Notes: generated by a model not told the origin, from the letters alone. Positions 29,129 through 38,888 are shown, counted from the stretch's first letter. The stretch: DNA of 64,000 bases from Curtobacterium sp. ISL-83 (GCF_018613895.1 NZ_JAGGPH010000016.1:124001-188000); one strand, 5' to 3'. Numbers and translations: made by a program.

Positions 29129-30502
29129 TCAGGACGACGAGACCCAGCCCGCCGGGCCGCGCGAACCGGCGCGGTACTCCTCGAGGGGGACCTTGTCGGC
29201 CTTCCACGCGGCGACGACCGGTTCCACGATCTCCCAGCAGCGCTCGGCCACGTCGCCGCGGATCGAGAGCAGCGGGTCGTCGTGGAAGATGCCGTTGAGG
29301 ACCTCGCCGTACGGGGTCAGCTCGCCGTCGTCGAACGTCGAGGACAGGGTGACCTGTCCCATCTCGAACGGGTTGCCGCCACCGTTGGCCGACACCGTCA
29401 GCTCGATCTCGTCCGGGTTCAGGACGATGCGGAGCGTGTCGGTCTTCGGGCGGCCGGAGAGGCCGGACGGCAGACGCGTGACCGGCTTGAAGGTGATGAG
29501 GACCTCTTTCCGGCTGGCGCCGAGCGCCTTGCCGGAGCGGAGGGTGAAGGGGACGCCGGCCCAGCGGGCGGTGTCGACCTCGACCTCGATCTCGGCGAGC
29601 GTCTCGGTCTCGCGCGACGGGTCGACGCCCTGCTCCTCCTGGTAGGAGGGCAGCTCCTTGCCGTCGATCGTGCCGGCCGTGTAGACCGCACGACGGGAGG
29701 CGATGGTCGCGTCGTCGCCCTTGAGCCGCGTCGAGCGGAGCGCCCGAGCGAGCGACGACCGGAACTCGACCGCGTCGATGGCCGCCGGGGCGTCCATCGT
29801 CACGAGCCCGAGGATCTGGAGCAGGTGCGACTGGATCATGTCGACCATCGCGCCGGCCTCGTCGTAGTACTGCGCACGGTTCTCGAGCCCGAGGGTCTCG
29901 TCGTAGAAGATGTCGACCTTCTCGATGTTCTCCGCGTTCCAGATCGGCTCGAAGAGTCGGTTCGCGAAGCGCAGCCCGATGATGTTCAGCACGGTGGTGC
30001 GACCGAGGAAGTGGTCGGTGCGGTGCACACGCTCCTCGGGGACGAGCTTGAGGACGGTCTCGTTGAGGGCCTCAGCGCTGGCGACGTCGGTGCCGAACGG
30101 CTTCTCGAACGCCAGTGTCGTGCCCTCGGGGAGCTCGACCTGCTCGAGCGCCTCGCAGATGTCCGACGCGATCTGCGGCGGGAGCGCGAAGTACAGCACC
30201 GGCTCGCCGTCCGCCGCGGCGAAGAGGGCCTTGAGGTGCTCGGGGTCGGTCGGGTCGCCCTGGATGAACTCGGTCGAGTCGAGGGTCGCGTCGACCTCCG
30301 GGCCCTTGACGTCCTGGGACGCGAAGGACTTGGTCACGATGTCCGTCCACTGCTCGGCGCTGCGGGCGCTGCGGCCCGTGCCGATCAGCTTGACGGGAAC
30401 CGCTCGACCGCTCTGCAGGAACGTCCCGAGGCCCGGGAGCAGGAGGCGGGAGGCGAGGTCGCCCGTCGCGCCGAAGATGATGAGGGTGCGCTTGTCGGTC
30501 AC
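29129..30502 (-). CDS. zwf: Glucose-6-phosphate dehydrogenase, divergent form
   Basis: First enzyme of the oxidative pentose phosphate pathway (NADP-dependent oxidation of glucose 6-phosphate). The 457 residues are shorter than the usual 480-510. The cofactor motif is FGATGDLASRLLLPGL. FEKPFGTD, the LRFANRLFEPIWN segment and QYYDEAGAMVDMIQSHLLQ with its catalytic His are present. The normally invariant RIDHYLGKE is RTDHFLGRT, replacing the substrate-phosphate Lys with Arg. GTG start with AGGAG nine bases upstream. No opcA, tal, tkt or gnd is adjacent, so this is probably a stand-alone paralogue rather than the operon copy. Confidence 0.85.
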   Translation of the reverse strand: MTDKRTLIIFGATGDLASRLLLPGLGTFLQSGRAVPVKLIGTGRSARSAEQWTDIVTKSFASQDVKGPEVDATLDSTEFIQGDPTDPEHLKALFAAADGEPVLYFALPPQIASDICEALEQVELPEGTTLAFEKPFGTDVASAEALNETVLKLVPEERVHRTDHFLGRTTVLNIIGLRFANRLFEPIWNAENIEKVDIFYDETLGLENRAQYYDEAGAMVDMIQSHLLQILGLVTMDAPAAIDAVEFRSSLARALRSTRLKGDDATIASRRAVYTAGTIDGKELPSYQEEQGVDPSRETETLAEIEVEVDTARWAGVPFTLRSGKALGASRKEVLITFKPVTRLPSGLSGRPKTDTLRIVLNPDEIELTVSANGGGNPFEMGQVTLSSTFDDGELTPYGEVLNGIFHDDPLLSIRGDVAERCWEIVEPVVAAWKADKVPLEEYRAGSRGPAGWVSSS

Positions 30503-30597
30503 CGGAGGTGACTCCTTTCGCTGTGGTGTGGGGAGGTCCGCTTCACGGTAAGCCGTGGAGGGTCCGGATGATTCCCGGTTTCAGGCCCGGGACGCAC

Positions 30598-30629
30598 TTC
30601 GGGCGGCACCGGATGTGGTGCCGCCCGAA
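30598..30629 (-). terminator. Terminator of the ctaCDF operon
   Basis: A perfect 13-bp stem (arms 30598-30610 and 30617-30629, TTCGGGCGGCACC) with a six-base loop begins about 20 bp after the ctaF stop on the minus strand. Confidence 0.8.
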
Positions 30630-30649
30630 TGAGTCAGGTGTGCTCGGGG

Positions 30650-31066
30650 TCAGTGCCCGAAGTTGCCGCGGTAGTACTCGAAGACCCAGCCGACGAGCGT
30701 CACCGCTACCAGGGCAGCGCCGATCGGGACCATCCAGAGGCCGGCTGCGACCCCGAGGAAGATCACCGCGACGGACGCGGCCAGCAGGATCGGCCACCAC
30801 GACCAGGGGCTGAAGTGCCCGAGTTCGGCGTCGCCGTCCTCGATGTTCGCATCCGGACGGTCCTCGGGGAGGACACCGCCCTGGGACGCCATGACCCGAC
30901 CGAGGTAGAACGCGATGAACGCGGACATGAGACCGGTGAGGCCGATGGACACCGTGCCCACCCACTCGAGCTCGCCGTAGTAGATCATCGACCAGATCGA
31001 GTAGGCCGCATCGGCCAGGATGAAGAACCCGAAGAGGATCCAGAACAGGTTGGTGTTCGCGCGCAT
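30650..31066 (-). CDS. ctaF: Cytochrome c oxidase subunit 4 (CtaF)
   Basis: Small actinobacterial subunit IV of the aa3-type oxidase. The 138-residue protein starts MRANTNLFWILFGFFILADA and has four hydrophobic helices (about 8-30, 36-58, 84-105, 108-128). The central hydrophilic loop (PEDRPDANIEDGDAELGHFS) and the following PWSWWPI are diagnostic for actinobacterial CtaF. It begins three bases after ctaD ends, so the two are coupled, and it is the last gene before a hairpin terminator. Confidence 0.93.
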   Translation of the reverse strand: MRANTNLFWILFGFFILADAAYSIWSMIYYGELEWVGTVSIGLTGLMSAFIAFYLGRVMASQGGVLPEDRPDANIEDGDAELGHFSPWSWWPILLAASVAVIFLGVAAGLWMVPIGAALVAVTLVGWVFEYYRGNFGH

Positions 31067-31069
31067 CGG

Positions 31070-32806
31070 CTACTTCACCTTGCCCTTCGCGGCGTCGTAG
31101 GTCGGGGCGTCGGGAGCGTCCTTCGCAGGACCGACACCGATCGGCACACCCGCTTCGGGGTGGTTCAGGTCGAAGGCCGGGGACTCGGAACGGATCCGCG
31201 GGATCGACGTGAAGTTGTGCCGCGGCGGCGGGCAGCTGGTCGCCCACTCGAGCGATCGGCCGTAGCCCCACGGGTCGTTCACGGCGACCTTCGGAGCGTT
31301 CCGGGCGGTGACGTAGACGTTGAAGATGAACGGCAGGAACGAGATCGCCAGGATCATCGAGCCGATCGTCGACAGCTGGTTCATCCAGGTGAAGCCGTCG
31401 TTCGGCAGGTACGTCGCGTACCGACGCGGCATGCCGATGACGCCCAGCCAGTGCTGAATGAGGAACGTCGTGTGGAACCCGATGAACAGCAGCCAGAAGT
31501 GGATCTTGCCGAGCCGCTCGTTGAGCATCTTGCCGGTCCACTTCGGCCACCAGAAGTAGAACCCGGCGAACATCGCGAACACGACGGTGCCGAACACCAC
31601 GTAGTGGAAGTGCGCGACGACGAAGTACGAGTCGGACACGTGGAAGTCGAGCGGCGGGGAGGCCAGGATCACGCCGGTGAGCCCACCGAAGGTGAACGTG
31701 ACGAGGAAGCCGATCGACCACAGGATCGGCGTCTCGAACGTCACCGAACCACGCCACATCGTGCCGACCCAGTTGAAGATCTTCACGCCGGTCGGGACTG
31801 CGATGAGCATCGTCATGAGCGAGAACCACGGCAGCAGCACCGAGCCGGTGACGTACATGTGGTGCGCCCACACCGTGACCGAGAGGGCCGCGATGGAGAT
31901 CGTCGCGTAGACGAGGGTCTTGTACCCGAAGATCGGCTTGCGGCTGAACACCGGGAAGATCTCCGACACGATGCCGAAGAACGGCAGGGCGATGATGTAG
32001 ACCTCGGGGTGCCCGAAGAACCAGAACAGGTGCTGCCAGAGAAGGGCGCCGCCGTTGGCCGGGTTGAAGATCTGCGCCTGGAAGACACGGTCGAGCCCGA
32101 GGCCGAACAGGGCCGCGGCGAGCACCGGGAAGGCCATCAGCACGAGCAGCGCCGTGACGAGGGTGTTCCAGGTGAAGATCGACATGCGGAACATCGTCAT
32201 GCCCGGGGCGCGCATGGTGATGATCGTCGTGATGAAGTTCACCGCGCCGAGGATCGTCGAGAACCCGGTCATGCCGAGACCGAAGACCCAGAGTGTACCG
32301 CCGAGCCCTGGTGTGAACGTCGTGTCACTGAGTGGGGCGTAGGCGAACCAGCCGAACGAGGCCGCGCCCTGCGGGGTCAGGAAGCCACCCACGGCGATGA
32401 GCGCACCGAACACGTAGAGCCAGAAGGCGAAGCCGTTGAGTCGCGGGAAGGCGACGTCGGGCGCACCGATCTGCAGCGGCATGACGGCGTTCGCGAACCC
32501 GGAGAACAGCGGCGTCGCGAAGAGCAGCAGCATGATCGTGCCGTGCATCGTGAAGAGCTGGTTGTACTGCTCCTTCGTCGCCACCACGTGCAGGCCGGGC
32601 TCGAAGAGCTGCGCACGGATGACCAGCGCCATGACGCCGGCGAGCAGGAAGAAGATGAAGGACGCGATCAGGTACATGTACCCGATGGTCTTGTGGTCGG
32701 TGGAGGTGATCCACCGAACGATGATGTTGCCCTTCCGACCCACCTTGGACGCCTGGTAGTCCGGCGTCGTGGGGGTGATCGGTTGGCCGACGAGTGACGT
32801 TGTCAT
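31070..32806 (-). CDS. ctaD: Cytochrome c oxidase subunit I (CtaD)
   Basis: Catalytic subunit of aa3 oxidase holding heme a, heme a3 and CuB. The 578 residues have twelve membrane helices. Heme a ligand His is in [17 protein letters not shown]. The CuB/cross-link block is [17 protein letters not shown] with the Tyr of the His-Tyr pair. [10 protein letters not shown] supplies two more CuB ligands, and the C-terminal [13 protein letters not shown] gives the heme ligands. It lies 11 bp after ctaC. ctaE (subunit III) and qcrCAB are not in this window and are probably elsewhere, as usual in actinobacteria. Confidence 0.97.
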   Translation of the reverse strand: MTTSLVGQPITPTTPDYQASKVGRKGNIIVRWITSTDHKTIGYMYLIASFIFFLLAGVMALVIRAQLFEPGLHVVATKEQYNQLFTMHGTIMLLLFATPLFSGFANAVMPLQIGAPDVAFPRLNGFAFWLYVFGALIAVGGFLTPQGAASFGWFAYAPLSDTTFTPGLGGTLWVFGLGMTGFSTILGAVNFITTIITMRAPGMTMFRMSIFTWNTLVTALLVLMAFPVLAAALFGLGLDRVFQAQIFNPANGGALLWQHLFWFFGHPEVYIIALPFFGIVSEIFPVFSRKPIFGYKTLVYATISIAALSVTVWAHHMYVTGSVLLPWFSLMTMLIAVPTGVKIFNWVGTMWRGSVTFETPILWSIGFLVTFTFGGLTGVILASPPLDFHVSDSYFVVAHFHYVVFGTVVFAMFAGFYFWWPKWTGKMLNERLGKIHFWLLFIGFHTTFLIQHWLGVIGMPRRYATYLPNDGFTWMNQLSTIGSMILAISFLPFIFNVYVTARNAPKVAVNDPWGYGRSLEWATSCPPPRHNFTSIPRIRSESPAFDLNHPEAGVPIGVGPAKDAPDAPTYDAAKGKVK

Positions 32807-32817
32807 CTGACGAGCCC

Positions 32818-33720
32818 CTACTTGTTCTCACCCGACGCCGTGACGGGCGCCTTGTTGTTCGGTTCGTTCGTGTTGGTGTTGTACTCGTTGCCGAGCAGAC
32901 CGACCTTGCCCGCCTTCTCGAGCTTGCCCAGGTACTCCTGGTACTTCGCCGGCGACACGACCTTCACCTGGAAGAGCATGAGCGAGTGGTACTCACCGCA
33001 GAGCTCGGCGCACTTCCCCTGGTAGGTGCCTTCCTTCTCCGGGATGAAGTACTCGTAGTTGGTCTTGCCCGCGAGCATGTCCTTCTTGTAGAGGAAGTCG
33101 ATGACCCAGAAGGAGTGGTTGACGTCACGCGTCGACAGCTCGATCTTGACCTTCTCGCCCTTGGGCAGGTACAGCGTCGGGAGGAGCGACTCGTCGACCG
33201 CGCCGTTGGCGTTCTCTTCTTCCTGGGCCTGGATGCCCTGGTAGTAGACGCTCTTGTCCGGGTTCTGCTGGTCGATGTAGTTGAAGTCCCAGCCCCAGCG
33301 CTTGCCGTAGACGTGGATCGTGGCGTCCGGGTTCTTGAACTCGTGCTCGATCGCCGTCTGGTCCTTCGCGGTGAAGGCGAAGAAGCCGAGCACCAGGATG
33401 AGCGGGACGATCGTGTAGAAGATCTCGAGCGGCATGTTGTACCGCATCTGCACCGGCAGGCCCGTCTGGCCCTTCCGGCGGCGGTAGACGATGGCGGCCC
33501 AGATGATGAGCCCCCACACGATCAGGCCGACGGCCAGCAGGACGATCCAGCTGGTGGTCCACAGGCCGACGATGCGGCTCGTGTGGTTCGTGACGTCCTT
33601 CGTCTGCTCCGTGCCGGGGAGCCATCCGTTGAGCTGCTGCTGCGAGCAGCCAGCCAGTGCGATGACCAGACCGACGGCCACCGGGACGGCCGCCCAACGT
33701 ATACGGCGATTCGAACGCAC
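32818..33720 (-). CDS. ctaC: Cytochrome c oxidase subunit II (CtaC), lipoprotein
   Basis: CuA-bearing electron-entry subunit of aa3 oxidase. Its 300 residues begin with a signal peptide ending in lipobox LAGC ([14 protein letters not shown]), so it is probably lipidated. Two membrane helices follow (about 47-70 and 92-112). The cupredoxin domain contains [11 protein letters not shown] and the CuA site [14 protein letters not shown], with two Cys, His and Met ligands. Start ATG at 33718-33720. It is the first gene of the operon ctaC-ctaD-ctaF and has a 287 bp upstream gap. Confidence 0.97.
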   Translation of the reverse strand: MRSNRRIRWAAVPVAVGLVIALAGCSQQQLNGWLPGTEQTKDVTNHTSRIVGLWTTSWIVLLAVGLIVWGLIIWAAIVYRRRKGQTGLPVQMRYNMPLEIFYTIVPLILVLGFFAFTAKDQTAIEHEFKNPDATIHVYGKRWGWDFNYIDQQNPDKSVYYQGIQAQEEENANGAVDESLLPTLYLPKGEKVKIELSTRDVNHSFWVIDFLYKKDMLAGKTNYEYFIPEKEGTYQGKCAELCGEYHSLMLFQVKVVSPAKYQEYLGKLEKAGKVGLLGNEYNTNTNEPNNKAPVTASGENK

Positions 33721-33940
33721 TGTTACCTCTCGGAAAGACGTGAACCCGGAGCACAGCCCGTCGGTTCGACGGGAGCGACACGAAGGCCGCTCGTGGCTGG
33801 CTCCCAGCTTGGTTGGAACACTCCTAGCTTACTCGCAGCTCGACACCGCTCGCGCACACGCGACACGCGTGCGGCCGGTAACCGCGGGCCCCTGGGACCG
33901 GTTTTCCCTGGTCACCGGGGAGCGGGGGCTGCGGCCGGGA

Positions 33941-33981
33941 CGCGAGCGGGGAGCGAGCCCGTCGGCCGCTCCCCGCTCGCG
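33941..33981 (-). terminator. Terminator after erpA
   Basis: A perfect 15-bp stem (33941-33955 with 33967-33981, arm CGCGAGCGGGGAGCG) with an 11-base loop lies 26 bp past the erpA stop, in the erpA-ctaC gap. The rest of that gap shows nothing further that I can name. Confidence 0.75.
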
Positions 33982-34007
33982 TGTCGTGCTGCCCCGACGG
34001 GCGGCGC

Positions 34008-34397
34008 TCAGTGGAAGGAGTCGCCGCAGGCGCAGCTGCCCTGCGCGTTCGGGTTGTCGATGGTGAAGCCCTGCTTCTGGATCGTGTCCTCGAAGTCGAT
34101 GGTCGCGCCGTCGAGGTACGGGACGCTCATCTTGTCGACGACGACCTCGACCCCGCCGTCGAACGCCGCGGTGGCGTCGCCGTCGAGCAGACGCTCGTCG
34201 AAGTAGAGCTGGTAGATGAGGCCCGAGCAGCCGCCGGGCTGGACCGCGAGGCGCAGGCGGAGGTCGTCACGCCCTTCTTGCTCGAGGAGGCTCGCGACCT
34301 TGGCCGCGGCCGCGTCACTGAGCAGGACGCCGTGGGACCGGGACTCGGTCGCCGGCGCTCCGGCCGGAGCTGCCTGGTCGATGATGGTGTCGCTCAT
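34008..34397 (-). CDS. erpA: Iron-sulfur cluster insertion protein ErpA (HesB/IscA family)
   Basis: A-type carrier that hands Fe-S clusters to apo-enzymes. The 129-residue protein has the three conserved cysteines, C57 in QPGGCSGL and C122/C124 in the C-terminal GSCACGDSFH. GVLLSDAAAAKVASLLEQEG and VDKMSVPYLDGATIDFED are family blocks. Start ATG at 34395-34397 (MSDTIIDQAAP). Upstream lies the hairpin that ends the M20 peptidase gene, so erpA probably has its own promoter. Its position next to ctaC is common in actinobacteria. Confidence 0.93.
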   Translation of the reverse strand: MSDTIIDQAAPAGAPATESRSHGVLLSDAAAAKVASLLEQEGRDDLRLRLAVQPGGCSGLIYQLYFDERLLDGDATAAFDGGVEVVVDKMSVPYLDGATIDFEDTIQKQGFTIDNPNAQGSCACGDSFH

Positions 34398-34481
34398 CCG
34401 CGCGTCTCCCTCCGGGCGGTGCGGTTCACCGCGCCTTGCCTTGATTGTAAGCACCCACCACCGACGGACGCACCGCCGTGT

Positions 34482-34525
34482 CGGACGGGAGGCCCGTGGC
34501 GGGGTCGCCACGGGCCTCCCGTCCG
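34482..34525 (-). terminator. Perfect 19-bp hairpin terminator after the M20 peptidase gene
   Basis: Arms 34482-34500 and 34507-34525 pair perfectly (CGGACGGGAGGCCCGTGGC) around a six-base loop, only six bases past the peptidase stop on the minus strand. The outer 12 bases of each arm are the CGGACGGGAGGC word also used in the palindrome at 29048-29097. Confidence 0.85.
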
Positions 34526-34530
34526 TCTGG

Positions 34531-35964
34531 TCAGGCGCGCGTCGCGAGCCGCGCGAGCAGGATCGTCTCCGCCGCGATGGCGCGGTGGAGCACGCCGAGG
34601 TGCTGCGATTCGTTCGGGCTGTGGGCGCGGGTGTCCGGGTCCTCGACGCCGGTGACCAGGATCTGGGCGTCCGGGAACTCGGCGGCGAGGTCGGACACGA
34701 ACGGGATCGACCCACCGATGCCCTGCTCGACCGCCTCGGCACCCCAGCCTTCGCGCATCGCGGTCCGCGCCTCCTGGACGGCCCAGCCGGCGGTGTCGAC
34801 GAGGAAGCCGTCCCCGGCGTCCGGCTCCGAGATCTCGAGACGTGCACCGAACGGCACGTGGGCGCGCAGGTGGCGCTCCACTGCGGCGGCGGCCTCGGCG
34901 GCGGGCTGGCCCGGCGCGACCCGCACCGACACGCGTGCCGACACCGTCGGGAGCAGGGTGTTCGAGGCGTTCGCGACGCTCGGGACGTCCATGCCCGTGA
35001 CCGTGATGGACGGCTGGAACCACATGCGGGACAGCACGGGGCCGCGGCCGACCGGACGGACGCCCTCGACCAGGGCGGCGTCCTTCGCGAGCTCGGCGTC
35101 GGAGCGGTCCGGGACGTCGGCCTCGTACGAGGTGAGCCCCTCGACCGCGACCGAGCCGTCGTCGTCGTGCAGCGAGGCGAGCAGGCGCACCATCGGGATC
35201 ATCGCGTCCGGAGCAGCGCCGCCGAACATGCCGCTGTGGCTCGCGTGCTCGAGGGTGGTGAGCGTCAGCTTGAACGTCACGTTGCCGCGGAGCGAGACGG
35301 TGATCGAGGGCACGTCGACCGACCAGTTGTCGCTGTCCGCGACGACGATGACGTCGGCGGCGAGGTGCTCCTTCTGCTCCTGCAGGAACGTGCGGAACGA
35401 CCGCGAGCCGAACTCCTCCTCGCCCTCGACGAAGAGGACGACCCCGAGCTCGAGGTCGTCGCCGAACCGGGCGTGCAGCGCGCGGAGGGAGGCGATGTGC
35501 GTCATCACGCCCGCCTTGTCGTCGGAGGCACCACGGCCGTACAGCCGGTCGCCGCGGAGGGTCGGCTCGAACGGCGGCGTCTCCCACAGGGCGTCGTCGC
35601 CCTGCGGCTGCACGTCGTGGTGCGCGTAGAGCATCACCGTGGGCTTGCCGTTGCGGGCCGGGCGGACCGCGAGCACCGCCGGCTGCCCGAGCTGGTCGTC
35701 GGCGGCGTCGGCCGTGGCGCCGTCGAACGCCGACCGCACGATCCGGACCTCGTCGAAGACACCGGTCGAGCGGGCGAGGTCGGCGACGGCCTCGGCGCTG
35801 GCCTGCACGTTCGCGGGGTCGTAGGCCGACCACGACACCGAGGGCAGGCGCACGAGCGCGGACAGGTCGGCGATCGTGGCGGGAAGTGCGCCGTGCACCT
35901 GTTCGCGCAGGGCGTCGAGGAGGGCGGGGTCGGTCGCTGCGCTGGTCTGTTCGGTGTCGCTCAT
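34531..35964 (-). CDS. M20/M25/M40 family zinc metallopeptidase (dipeptidase)
   Basis: A 477-residue cytosolic dipeptidase-type enzyme. Metal-binding and catalytic residues are visible in VMLYAHHDVQPQGD (His and catalytic Asp), YGRGASDDKAGVMTHIASL (bridging Asp) and LFVEGEEEFGSRSF (catalytic Glu-Glu). The lid/dimerisation domain contains SHSGMFGGAAPDAM, and the C-terminal HSPNESQHLG supplies the last His ligand. PP...W in ALWETPPFEPTLR is typical of the PepV/carnosinase-like branch. Substrate is unknown. Start ATG 35962-35964 (MSDTEQTSAAT); it is divergent from the DUF3043 gene across 53 bp. Confidence 0.9.
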   Translation of the reverse strand: MSDTEQTSAATDPALLDALREQVHGALPATIADLSALVRLPSVSWSAYDPANVQASAEAVADLARSTGVFDEVRIVRSAFDGATADAADDQLGQPAVLAVRPARNGKPTVMLYAHHDVQPQGDDALWETPPFEPTLRGDRLYGRGASDDKAGVMTHIASLRALHARFGDDLELGVVLFVEGEEEFGSRSFRTFLQEQKEHLAADVIVVADSDNWSVDVPSITVSLRGNVTFKLTLTTLEHASHSGMFGGAAPDAMIPMVRLLASLHDDDGSVAVEGLTSYEADVPDRSDAELAKDAALVEGVRPVGRGPVLSRMWFQPSITVTGMDVPSVANASNTLLPTVSARVSVRVAPGQPAAEAAAAVERHLRAHVPFGARLEISEPDAGDGFLVDTAGWAVQEARTAMREGWGAEAVEQGIGGSIPFVSDLAAEFPDAQILVTGVEDPDTRAHSPNESQHLGVLHRAIAAETILLARLATRA

Positions 35965-36017
35965 GCCCGGTAATCTAGAGGACGATCCACCTCCCAGACC
36001 GCTGTTAGGAACGCACT

Positions 36018-36590
36018 GTGGCGAAGGCCCCGAAGACCGAGACGACCGTGAACCCGACCGAGGACGAGCTCCTCGCGGGTGGCAAGGGCCGTCCGACGCC
36101 GTCCCGCCGCGAGCGCGAGGCAGCGAACCGCCGCCCGCTCGTCGGCAACTCACCCGTGGACAAGAAGGCCGCCCGGGCACGCTTGAACTCCGAGCGCGAG
36201 AAGGCCCGCGTCGGCATGGCGAACGGCGAGGAACGGTACCTCCCCGCCAAGGACCGCGGTGAGCAGCGCCGGTTCGTGCGCGACTGGATCGACGCCCGGT
36301 GGAACGTGGGCGAGGTCATGATGCCCGTGCTCGTGCTGTTCCTGATCGTCGGGTTCGCCGCGTCCCGGACCGTCGTCGCGTCCTACGCACTGCTCCTGGT
36401 GTGGGTGTTCGTGGCGCTCTTCGTGCTGGACTGCGCGATCCTGTGGCTGTCGTTCCGCAAGAAGCTGACTGCCAAGTTCGGGTCGATGCAGCGCGGCACG
36501 TTCCTCTACGTCCTGACGCGTGCGTGGCAGATGCGGTTCCTGCGCCTGCCGAAGCCGCAGGTCAAGCGCGGACAGTACCCGACGATCTGA
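36018..36590 (+). CDS. DUF3043 domain-containing membrane protein
   Basis: A 190-residue protein of unknown function conserved in actinobacteria. A basic N-terminal half (GRPTPSRREREAANRRPLVG, then DRGEQRRFVRDWIDARW) precedes two membrane helices (about 98-115 and 118-140). A basic C-terminal segment ends LPKPQVKRGQYPTI. The GTG at 36018-36020 is the start. It is monocistronic: it is divergent from the peptidase and followed by a hairpin. The charge pattern suggests both ends are cytoplasmic. Confidence 0.9.
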   Translation: MAKAPKTETTVNPTEDELLAGGKGRPTPSRREREAANRRPLVGNSPVDKKAARARLNSEREKARVGMANGEERYLPAKDRGEQRRFVRDWIDARWNVGEVMMPVLVLFLIVGFAASRTVVASYALLLVWVFVALFVLDCAILWLSFRKKLTAKFGSMQRGTFLYVLTRAWQMRFLRLPKPQVKRGQYPTI

Positions 36591-36609
36591 CCCGCTCCCC
36601 CACGTTCTG

Positions 36610-36637
36610 AGCGCCGCCCGGCTTGCCGGGCGGCGCT
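36610..36637 (+). terminator. Terminator of the DUF3043 gene
   Basis: A perfect 12-bp stem (36610-36621 with 36626-36637, arm AGCGCCGCCCGG), four-base loop, followed by TCGTCGTT. It starts 20 bp after the stop codon. Confidence 0.85.
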
Positions 36638-36760
36638 TCGTCGTTCCGGCGTGGTGTGGACGAGCGGTGCGGGGCGGGCTGGTGGCGTGCCTCCAGGCCG
36701 GGGGCCCGTCCGCCGGGGTGGCCAGCCTCGTGCTGGGGTGGGCGCAGGCCGTCGAGTGGG

Positions 36761-37287
36761 CACGACCCGCCGCGTGCTGGTCAGCGAGGAGGCACGAACT
36801 GTCGCTCCTGCGGGCCGGGCGCGACGAGATGTGCGACCTCGGCGGACGGCGCCTGGCGTGTCGAGCGATCTCGGCGAACGGCGTACGACGGGGCCGCGCG
36901 CTCTCCGGCGAGAGTGCACGACACGCCGCGTGCGGGTCGCCGAGGGGGCACGAACTGTCGCTCCCGCGGCCCGAGTGCGACGAATCGGGCCACCTCGGCG
37001 GCAGCGGCCGGGCGTGTCGAGCAACCTCGGCGGACGGCGCCGGGCGTGTCGGGCGACCTCGGAGGACGCCGTACGACGAGGCCGAGGGCTCCGACGAGAG
37101 TGCACGACACGCCGCGTGCGGGTCAGCGAGAGGGCAGGAACCGTCGCTTCCAGACGCCGAGCGCGACGAAGCGGGCGACCTCGGCGGATGGCGCACGGCG
37201 TGTCGGGCGACCTCGGCGGACGGCGTTGGGCGTGTCGGGCGACCTCGGCACCCGCGGCCGGGCGCGCCCGCCGCCGCGACACCGCCC
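36761..37287. repeat. Non-coding block of three degenerate long direct repeats
   Basis: Copies begin at about 36761, 36917 and 37103, each opening CACGAC(A/C)CGCCGCGTGC followed by GGTCAGCGAG-like and GGCACGAACTGTCGCTCC-like segments, so the period is about 156 then 186 bp. Inside the copies the shorter unit GTGTCGGGCGACCTCGGCGG recurs several times. The block runs right up to the pyrD stop at 37288. Frames are open on both strands, but the translations are low-complexity and match no family I know, so I treat it as intergenic. 36640-36760 is also empty of genes. Confidence 0.7.
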
Positions 37288-38364
37288 TCAGCGCGCGGCA
37301 GTCCGCAACCGGCGCCGCCGCAGCCGGTTGATGCGCGCCGCCCACGTCGGACCCTCGTAGAGGAACGCCGTGTAGCCCTGCACCAGGGTCGCCCCCGCAT
37401 CGAGGCGGTCCTGGACGTCCATCTCGCTCGTGACCCCGCCGACCGCGATCACGCAGAAGTCCTCGGGGACGGCAGCACGGACACGACGGAGCACCGCGAG
37501 CGACCGGGCCGCGAGTGGCGCCCCGGAGAGTCCCCCGGCGCCCATGGCCTCCACCTCGGCCGCAGGAGTCGTGAGACCCTCGCGCGCGATCGTGGTGTTG
37601 TTCGCGATCACCCCGGCGAGCCCGAGCTCCACCGCGAGTCCGGCGATCGCGTCGATCTGCTCGTCGGTCAGGTCGGGCGCGATCTTCACGAGCACCGGCA
37701 CGTGCCCGGCGGCGTCCCGCACGGCGCTCAGGAGCGGCCGGAGCTGGTCGAGTTCCTGCAGACCCCGGAGGCCCGGCGTGTTCGGGGAGCTCACGTTCAC
37801 CGCCAGGTAGTCGGCGAACGGAGCCAGGCGGCGGGTCGACTCCAGGTAGTCGTCGACGGCGTCCTCGACCGCGACCACGCGGCTCTTGCCGATGTTCACG
37901 CCGATGACCGGTCGGCCGGGGTTGCGACGCGCGCGCTCGAGGCGGCGTGCGGCTGCGGCGGCGCCGTGGTTGTTGAAGCCCATCCGGTTGATGAGCGCCC
38001 GGTCCGGGATGAGTCGGAACAGTCGCGGCCGCTCGTTGCCCGGCTGGGGCTTCGCGGTGATCGTGCCGACCTCGACGTGCCCGAAGCCGAGCAGTCCGAG
38101 TCCGGCGATGCCCTTGGCGTCCTTGTCGAACCCAGCGGCGAGCCCGAACCGGGACGGGAAGTGGATGCCCATCGTGGTGATGCCGTCGGCGGCGGGCGGT
38201 CGGCAGTACCGGTCGACCACACCGTTGAGGAAGGGCACGCGCGGCAGCCACGTGATGACCGAGAACGCCAGGTGGTGCGCGCGCTCCGGGTCCATGTTCG
38301 CGAACACGGCGCGGAAGACGACCGCGTAGCCGCCGCGGACGATCCGCTCGGCGATGCCGCTCAC
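37288..38364 (-). CDS. pyrD: Dihydroorotate dehydrogenase (quinone), class 2
   Basis: FMN enzyme of pyrimidine synthesis that oxidises dihydroorotate to orotate and passes electrons to membrane quinone. The 358-residue protein has the class 2 N-terminal helix ([18 protein letters not shown]), [21 protein letters not shown], and [15 protein letters not shown] with the catalytic Ser. [23 protein letters not shown] and the FMN-phosphate loop [11 protein letters not shown] are present. GTG start overlapping the nrdR stop by four bases. The last residues are strongly basic ([12 protein letters not shown]). There is no terminator before the repeat block. Confidence 0.97.
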   Translation of the reverse strand: MSGIAERIVRGGYAVVFRAVFANMDPERAHHLAFSVITWLPRVPFLNGVVDRYCRPPAADGITTMGIHFPSRFGLAAGFDKDAKGIAGLGLLGFGHVEVGTITAKPQPGNERPRLFRLIPDRALINRMGFNNHGAAAAARRLERARRNPGRPVIGVNIGKSRVVAVEDAVDDYLESTRRLAPFADYLAVNVSSPNTPGLRGLQELDQLRPLLSAVRDAAGHVPVLVKIAPDLTDEQIDAIAGLAVELGLAGVIANNTTIAREGLTTPAAEVEAMGAGGLSGAPLAARSLAVLRRVRAAVPEDFCVIAVGGVTSEMDVQDRLDAGATLVQGYTAFLYEGPTWAARINRLRRRRLRTAAR

Positions 38365-38876
38365 GCGGGAGCGCCGTCGGGAGCGGTGCCGACGGCCGCA
38401 GCGGATCCGGCACGCGACGCAGCGTCCGCGTGGTGGTCGATCCGGAGCTGCGTGATGGCGTCCTCGAAGTCGTCGAGGGACTCGAACGCCTGGTAGACGC
38501 TCGCGAAGCGGAGGTACGCCACCTCGTCGAGCTCACGGAGCGGCGCGAGGATCGCGAGCCCGATGTCGTTCGCGTCGATCTGGCTGGACCCCGACGACCG
38601 GACGGTCTCCTCGACCCGCTGCGCGAGCACCGCGAGGTCACCGTCCGTCACCGGACGACCCTGGCAGGCCTTGCGCACGCCGGACACGATCTTGTCGCGG
38701 CTGAACGGTTCGGTGACGCCGTTGCGCTTCACGACGTTGAGCGACGCGGTCTCGGTGGTCGAGAACCGCCGTCCGCAGTTCGGGCACTGGCGGCGGCGAC
38801 GGATGGAGGTTCCGTCGTCGCTCGTCCGGGAATCGACGACGCGGGAGTCCGGGTGGCGGCAGAAGGGGCAGAACAT
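38361..38876 (-). CDS. nrdR: Transcriptional repressor NrdR
   Basis: Nucleotide-sensing repressor of ribonucleotide reductase genes. The 171-residue protein has an N-terminal zinc ribbon with C3/C6 (MFCPFC) and C31/C34 ([15 protein letters not shown]). The ATP-cone domain begins [19 protein letters not shown] and contains [13 protein letters not shown]. The last 25 residues ([20 protein letters not shown]) are an Ala-rich tail beyond the usual family length of about 150. It lies 12 bp after hisD and overlaps pyrD. Confidence 0.97.
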   Translation of the reverse strand: MFCPFCRHPDSRVVDSRTSDDGTSIRRRRQCPNCGRRFSTTETASLNVVKRNGVTEPFSRDKIVSGVRKACQGRPVTDGDLAVLAQRVEETVRSSGSSQIDANDIGLAILAPLRELDEVAYLRFASVYQAFESLDDFEDAITQLRIDHHADAASRAGSAAAVGTAPDGAPA

Positions 38877-38888
38877 GGCGCCCCCAGG

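Noticed and set aside
36520..38496. A 658-codon plus-strand frame covering the repeat block and pyrD
   Set aside because: Half lies in non-coding repeats and half is antisense to pyrD and nrdR. Its protein has no recognisable domain.
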